A stretch of 9,169 nucleotides of DNA from Phycisphaeraceae bacterium (GTDB lineage: Bacteria; Planctomycetota; Phycisphaerae; Phycisphaerales; Zrk34), in assembly GCA_028281485.1 (NCBI GenBank), contig JANQJT010000079.1, forward strand, positions 1 through 9,169, read 5' to 3'. This document shows, piece by piece, positions 5,597 through 9,169 of this stretch. Numbering within the stretch: the stretch's first letter is position 1; each line of letters begins with the position of its first letter. Both the position numbers and the translations under genes were made by a program. A model generated the notes under the pieces. The model did no database searches. It worked only from the letters and a program-made list of their open reading frames with translations, and was not told where the DNA came from.

Positions 5597-8500
5597 AGGG
5601 TTTGTGCCGCTCAAGGAAATAGGGCGAGAGGATAAAGTGATTGCCATACTCGCTGTCGGTGACGACCCGGTAGGGCTCGCGGGGCTGTTTGCCCCAGCTG
5701 TTGTCCCCGCCCACGCCGGTCTGCTTGTGATCGATGTTGAGCACGAGGAAGTCGCGCTCCGGCAGCTCGTGCGGATGACCCGCCTTTTCCATATCCTCCA
5801 TCGTGTGTGGCCAGAGACTCGTGCTGTGGAAGTCCGTTTTGCGACTGGTCACGTAAAGCGTGCGCTGATCCCCGTCGCTCAGATTGAACCACCGCACGTC
5901 CGTTCGGTTGCCGTACTCCTGCGGCCGGATGTATCGGTGATCGGGTTGGGTGACATCGATCTGATAGTTGCCCACGAACGCGCTGTGGTTGCGGTCGATG
6001 TAGTTCTCGTGCGGCCCGCGCCCGTACCAGCTCAGCCGCGACATCTCTTTGGGCACGCGCGTCTGCATCCCGAACCGCATCGCATAAGGCAGACCCTCCG
6101 GCAGCTTGCAGGTGGCGTCAACGTAGACCACGCCGTCCCCTCTAAACGCGTATTCGATCTCCATCGTTCCCGCGCCGTTGGCCAGTTCCAGGCTCGCGGT
6201 CACGTTGAGAGACTGCGCGTCGTCACGATCGGTCTCGAGCCCCGTCAGCGTCGCCTTCTGCCCCGCGTCACGCCAGATCGCGTGTTTCTGGGGCATCTTG
6301 AAGCCGCGGTCGTTGTCCGTCGGTGCCCGCCAGAAGTTCGGCGTCAGGGGCGCCAGCAGCATCTGGTGCCCGCCGATCTGGTACGACGTCAACAGTCCCG
6401 TCTTTTTGTCCACGCGTGCGCTGTACACATCGCTAGACACCTCGATTGCGTCATCGGTATGCGTCACGGAAAGATCGCGTTTGCCGTGGAGTTGGAACGT
6501 GTTGCCGAGTCGGGAATGTATTTCAATCTGCTCGCACGCCACGGCGTGGCCGCGATTCGCCCACGCCGTGCGCTGCTTCAATTCGAAGCTGAGATTCAGG
6601 TGCCATTCCTCCTGCACGTCCTTCGTGAACGCGATCGGCCCTTCAATCGTCACCTCACCTTTTTCGCCGGGCGGGATCGATGGCAGACCCATCGTGCCCT
6701 CCTTCACGACCGCGCCGTCACGGACCGTCTCCCATCGCAGCTCGACGTAGCGTTTCAGGTTCAGCCAATGATGCTCGTTGGTCACGCGGATCGTCACCCG
6801 TTTCCCATCGACTCTGACCAGCTCCGCCTGGATCGGCTGATACGCGTAGCGGACCTCGTGCAGGTGCGGGTTGGGTTTGCGGTCGGGTTGAACCAGGCCG
6901 TTGATGCAGAAGTTGCCGTTGTTGGGCTGGTCGCCGTAGTCGCCGCCGTACGCCCAGTAGGTCACGCCCGTGGCCGGGTCGGTCTTGGCCAGGCCCTGGT
7001 CCACCCAGTCCCAGATGCAGCCGCCCACGAGGTTCGGGTGCTTCTTGAACACCTCCATGTATTCTCGAAAGCCCCCGACGCTGTTGCCCATCGCGTGGGC
7101 GAACTCGTTGACCAGGAACGGCCGGGGATCGTCGTAGCCGGCGATCTGCTCGAGCTTCTCGGGCGACTGGTATCGGCTTTGGTAGCCGCCCAATACGTCG
7201 CTGGAGTAGCCGTCGCGGTGGAAGTGGTAGTGCGTGGGGCGTGACAGGTCCAGCTCGTGCGACAGCTCGTGCATCGCCACCGTGTTGACGCCGTTGCCCG
7301 CCTCGTTGCCCAGCGACCACATGATCACCGACGGGTGGTTCTTGTCGCGTTCGATCATGGCGCGCATCCGATCGAGGTGCGCCAGCTCCCACGACGGGTC
7401 CTTCGCCAGCGACTCGGCGCCGTAGCCCATGCCGTGCGACTCGACGTTCGCTTCGTCGATCACGAGGATGCCGTACTTGTCACACAGCGCGTACCAGTAC
7501 GAGTCGGCCGGGCTGTGCGCGGTGCGCACCGTGTTGATGTTGTTCCGCTTCATCAGGAGCACGTCTTTGAGCATCATTTCACGTGTCATCATCCGCCCGC
7601 CGGTGGGGTGGTGTTCCACGCGGTTCACGCCCTTGATCAGGACGTTCTCGCCGTTGAGCAGCAGCTGGCGGTCCCGAATCTCGATCTCGCGGAAGCCGAA
7701 GCGGGCCGCCACGGCGTCAACCACGCGCCCCTCGCCATCGAGCAGTTCCAGCGTGACCGGATACAGGTTCGGCGTCTCGTGCGTCCATTTTTCGGGGTTG
7801 TTGACGCGCATGGTGAGCCGGCCGACGGCTTCTTCGCCGCGGGCGATATCGGGCAGGGGCGCGTCCCGCTGGGCCACCGTCTCGCTGCTGTCGCTCGATC
7901 CGTGCAGCGTCACGCGCAGCTTGTATCCCGCTACGGGCGTTGTGGAATCATTCGCCACGTTGGCCGACACCTCAAACGCCGCGCTGTGGTATTGCTCGTC
8001 CAGATCGCTGACGAGTGTGAAGTCGCGGATGTGTACGGGCGGCGTGGAGTGGACGTACACGTCACGGTAGATGCCGCTCATGCGCCAGCCGTCCTGGTCC
8101 TCCAGGTACGATCCGTCGCTGTTCCGGTACACCTCGACAGCGATCAGATTCTCGCCAGTCTTCACGTGGTTGGTGATGTCGAACTCGGCGCGCGTGCGGC
8201 TGTCCTGATGGTAGCCGACCTTCTTTCCGTTGACATACAAATAGAAAGCCGAGTCCACGCCCTCGAATGCGACGAATACGCGACGTCCGTCCCATTGGGT
8301 CGGCACATCGAAGGTCCGTCGATACGACCCGACGGGGTTGCGATCGGTGTAGTTCGTGTAGTGCTTCGGTGGCTCGCCCATCACGCGCGGCGGGTCTTTC
8401 TTGAATGGGTACGTGATGTTGGTGTACACCGGAACACCGTACCCCTTCATCTGCCAGTTGCTGGGCACCTTGATCGTGTCCCACCCGCCCGCATCGTAAT

Positions 8501-8738
8501 CGGTCTTGTAGAAATCCTTCGGCCGATCCTCCGGGTGGCCGGCCCACTTGAACTGCCATTCGCCGTTCAGCGAGACACGCGGTTTCCGATCGTCATCGTC
8601 TACCCGAATCATCGTCGTCCGGTGCGGCTCGGTGTTGATCGATACGACCCGCTCGTTTTCCCAATCGTGCTGTGCCCACGCGACATTGCCGCAGATCGCC
8701 ACCAGCACCGCGATCGTCAATATAGTAAGTCGTGACAT
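5595..8738 (-). CDS. Exported beta-galactosidase, glycoside hydrolase family 2 (LacZ type)
   Basis: This is a large GH2 enzyme expected to hydrolyse terminal beta-D-galactosides with retention of configuration. Numbered from the ATG at 8738 (1047 residues), residues 1-22 form a Sec signal peptide (MSR, a hydrophobic core, then AWA before Q23), so the enzyme is exported, unlike E. coli LacZ. The N-terminal jelly-roll domain follows (LNGEWQFKWAG, VPSNWQMKGYG, VYTNITYPF), then beta-sandwich and TIM-barrel domains. Catalytic acid/base is E479 in WSLGNEAGNG and the nucleophile is E545 in FLVNEFAHAMGNS. Magnesium ligands match LacZ: E433 and H435 in DEANVESHGM, plus E479. GVNRVEHHP and NFCING are also present. 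The C-terminal domain 5 contains APLTPNFWRAPTDNDRGF and WYGRGPHENYIDR. Length matches LacZ (about 1020) plus the signal peptide. The start is chosen because AGGAGG lies at 8749-8754, 10 nt upstream; an earlier in-frame start at 8786 would bury the signal peptide. It follows argJ by 76 nt and has no carbohydrate-uptake neighbours. The exact natural galactoside is unknown. Confidence 0.95.
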   Translation of the reverse strand: MSRLTILTIAVLVAICGNVAWAQHDWENERVVSINTEPHRTTMIRVDDDDRKPRVSLNGEWQFKWAGHPEDRPKDFYKTDYDAGGWDTIKVPSNWQMKGYGVPVYTNITYPFKKDPPRVMGEPPKHYTNYTDRNPVGSYRRTFDVPTQWDGRRVFVAFEGVDSAFYLYVNGKKVGYHQDSRTRAEFDITNHVKTGENLIAVEVYRNSDGSYLEDQDGWRMSGIYRDVYVHSTPPVHIRDFTLVSDLDEQYHSAAFEVSANVANDSTTPVAGYKLRVTLHGSSDSSETVAQRDAPLPDIARGEEAVGRLTMRVNNPEKWTHETPNLYPVTLELLDGEGRVVDAVAARFGFREIEIRDRQLLLNGENVLIKGVNRVEHHPTGGRMMTREMMLKDVLLMKRNNINTVRTAHSPADSYWYALCDKYGILVIDEANVESHGMGYGAESLAKDPSWELAHLDRMRAMIERDKNHPSVIMWSLGNEAGNGVNTVAMHELSHELDLSRPTHYHFHRDGYSSDVLGGYQSRYQSPEKLEQIAGYDDPRPFLVNEFAHAMGNSVGGFREYMEVFKKHPNLVGGCIWDWVDQGLAKTDPATGVTYWAYGGDYGDQPNNGNFCINGLVQPDRKPNPHLHEVRYAYQPIQAELVRVDGKRVTIRVTNEHHWLNLKRYVELRWETVRDGAVVKEGTMGLPSIPPGEKGEVTIEGPIAFTKDVQEEWHLNLSFELKQRTAWANRGHAVACEQIEIHSRLGNTFQLHGKRDLSVTHTDDAIEVSSDVYSARVDKKTGLLTSYQIGGHQMLLAPLTPNFWRAPTDNDRGFKMPQKHAIWRDAGQKATLTGLETDRDDAQSLNVTASLELANGAGTMEIEYAFRGDGVVYVDATCKLPEGLPYAMRFGMQTRVPKEMSRLSWYGRGPHENYIDRNHSAFVGNYQIDVTQPDHRYIRPQEYGNRTDVRWFNLSDGDQRTLYVTSRKTDFHSTSLWPHTMEDMEKAGHPHELPERDFLVLNIDHKQTGVGGDNSWGKQPREPYRVVTDSEYGNHFILSPYFLERHKP

Positions 8739-8748
8739 GTTGATGTTG

Positions 8749-8754
8749 CCTCCT
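8749..8754 (-). promoter_or_regulatory. Strong Shine-Dalgarno that fixes the beta-galactosidase start
   Basis: AGGAGG on the - strand, 10 nt before the ATG at 8738. It decides against the longer in-frame start at 8786 and places the signal peptide at the true N-terminus. Confidence 0.8.
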
Positions 8755-8814
8755 GCTGTCACGTTTGACGTCCCAACGCCCGGCACTCTTTCACAGAACG
8801 GGAATCGAGACGCG

Positions 8815-9169
8815 TTACGTCGTGTAATCCGCGTTGATCGTGATGTACTGCCGGCTCAGGTCGCAGCCCAGCACCTCGCATCGGCCCTTGCCCAGCCCCA
8901 GCCCCACCTCGATCAACACCTCCGGCCCCTTCATCGCCTCGCTCACCGCCCCCGCATCAAACGCGACCGGCCCACCCCGACGAAACACCACCACACCCGT
9001 CAGCTTCAGTGTCAGCTTGGCCGGGTCGACCTTTGCGCCGCTCTTGCCCGTCGCCATGGCGAGCCGGCCCCAGTTCGGGTCCGCCCCGTGCACCGCCGTC
9101 TTGACCAGCGGCGAATCCGCCACGCTCCGCGCCACCGCCAGCGCGTCGGTCTGTGTCGCCGCGCCCGTC
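8815..9169 (-). CDS. argJ: ArgJ, bifunctional ornithine acetyltransferase/N-acetylglutamate synthase (C-terminal part, cut by window edge)
   Basis: ArgJ transfers the acetyl group from N-acetylornithine to glutamate in the cyclic arginine pathway; many members also make N-acetylglutamate from acetyl-CoA. It is a cytosolic Ntn-fold enzyme that self-cleaves at an internal Thr. Only about 117 C-terminal residues are visible, so the autocleavage Thr and substrate pocket are outside the window. Seen are the family block SPLVKTAVHGADPNWGRLAMATGKSG, which matches the conserved SPLVKTAxxGxDPNWGR motif, and the terminal YITINADYTT, equivalent to the YxxINADYRT ending of ArgJ. The frame stays open to the right edge (TQTDALAVARSVADS precedes the block), so the GTG at 9135 is internal and not a start. 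It lies upstream of lacZ on the same strand with a 76-nt gap; cotranscription is possible but not shown. Whether this ArgJ is mono- or bifunctional cannot be told from this portion. Confidence 0.95.
   Translation of the reverse strand, partial: TGAATQTDALAVARSVADSPLVKTAVHGADPNWGRLAMATGKSGAKVDPAKLTLKLTGVVVFRRGGPVAFDAGAVSEAMKGPEVLIEVGLGLGKGRCEVLGCDLSRQYITINADYTT

Noticed and set aside
5604..8735. Two very long + strand open frames (5604-7244 and 7257-8735) antisense to the beta-galactosidase gene
   Set aside because: They lie in one frame opposite a high-GC gene with perfect GH2 motifs, their translations are rich in Arg, Val and His without recognisable domains, and such antisense frames are a known by-product of high-GC codon use.
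8739..8814. ACGT-CAA-ACGT inverted repeat near 8760-8770 as an operator for lacZ
   Set aside because: Each arm is only 4 bp and self-complementary, so the match is expected by chance; no promoter elements accompany it.
8815..9135. A separate 106-residue gene starting at the GTG at 9135
   Set aside because: The frame stays open to the window edge and the residues upstream of the GTG continue the ArgJ alignment, so this is a truncated argJ and not a small gene.

Overview
The window reads as a stretch of a high-GC bacterial chromosome. It is densely packed with ordinary bacterial genes and shows no tRNA, rRNA, insertion sequence, phage, plasmid or CRISPR features. The gene mix (YggS, RadA, a NifS-type cysteine desulfurase, a TIGR04053-like radical SAM protein, an exported GH2 beta-galactosidase, ArgJ) would fit a polysaccharide-degrading lineage such as the Planctomycetes/Phycisphaerae. 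That placement is inferred from overall composition and protein flavour, not demonstrated.

Layout, left to right. The 3' part of a yggS-type PLP-homeostasis gene lies on the + strand (2-595) and runs off the left edge. Everything else is on the - strand. A four-gene cluster reads leftward from about 5520 to 641: a radical SAM protein with a C-terminal SPASM-like cluster (4423-5496), a NifS/IscS-type cysteine desulfurase (3228-4391), the DNA-repair ATPase RadA (1813-3210), and a divergent member of the Amt ammonium-channel family (641-1816). Spacings are 31 nt, 17 nt and a 4-nt stop/start overlap, so one transcript is likely. An A+T-rich island at 5519-5594 separates this cluster from the next gene and holds an extended -10 promoter candidate reading into it. 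To the right are a 1047-residue exported beta-galactosidase (5595-8738) and the C-terminal part of argJ (8815-9169, cut by the right edge). The gap at 596-640 between the convergent yggS and amt-like genes, and the gap at 8739-8814 between argJ and lacZ, hold nothing convincing apart from the lacZ ribosome-binding site.

How the genes may work together. The radical SAM protein needs a catalytic 4Fe-4S cluster and probably one auxiliary cluster. The cysteine desulfurase next to it is the usual sulfur source for such clusters, so a functional link is reasonable but unproven. RadA and the Amt-like protein have no obvious role in that chemistry. The beta-galactosidase is a self-contained exported enzyme with no transporter, regulator or other carbohydrate enzyme beside it.

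The most notable item is the Amt-like gene. The scaffold aligns without gaps over key stretches and keeps the gate Phe, the vestibule Trp and the conserved Asp of Amt channels. However, both pore histidines are replaced (Tyr and Cys) and the C-terminal tail that normally engages PII proteins is absent. It is therefore unlikely to be a conventional ammonium channel.
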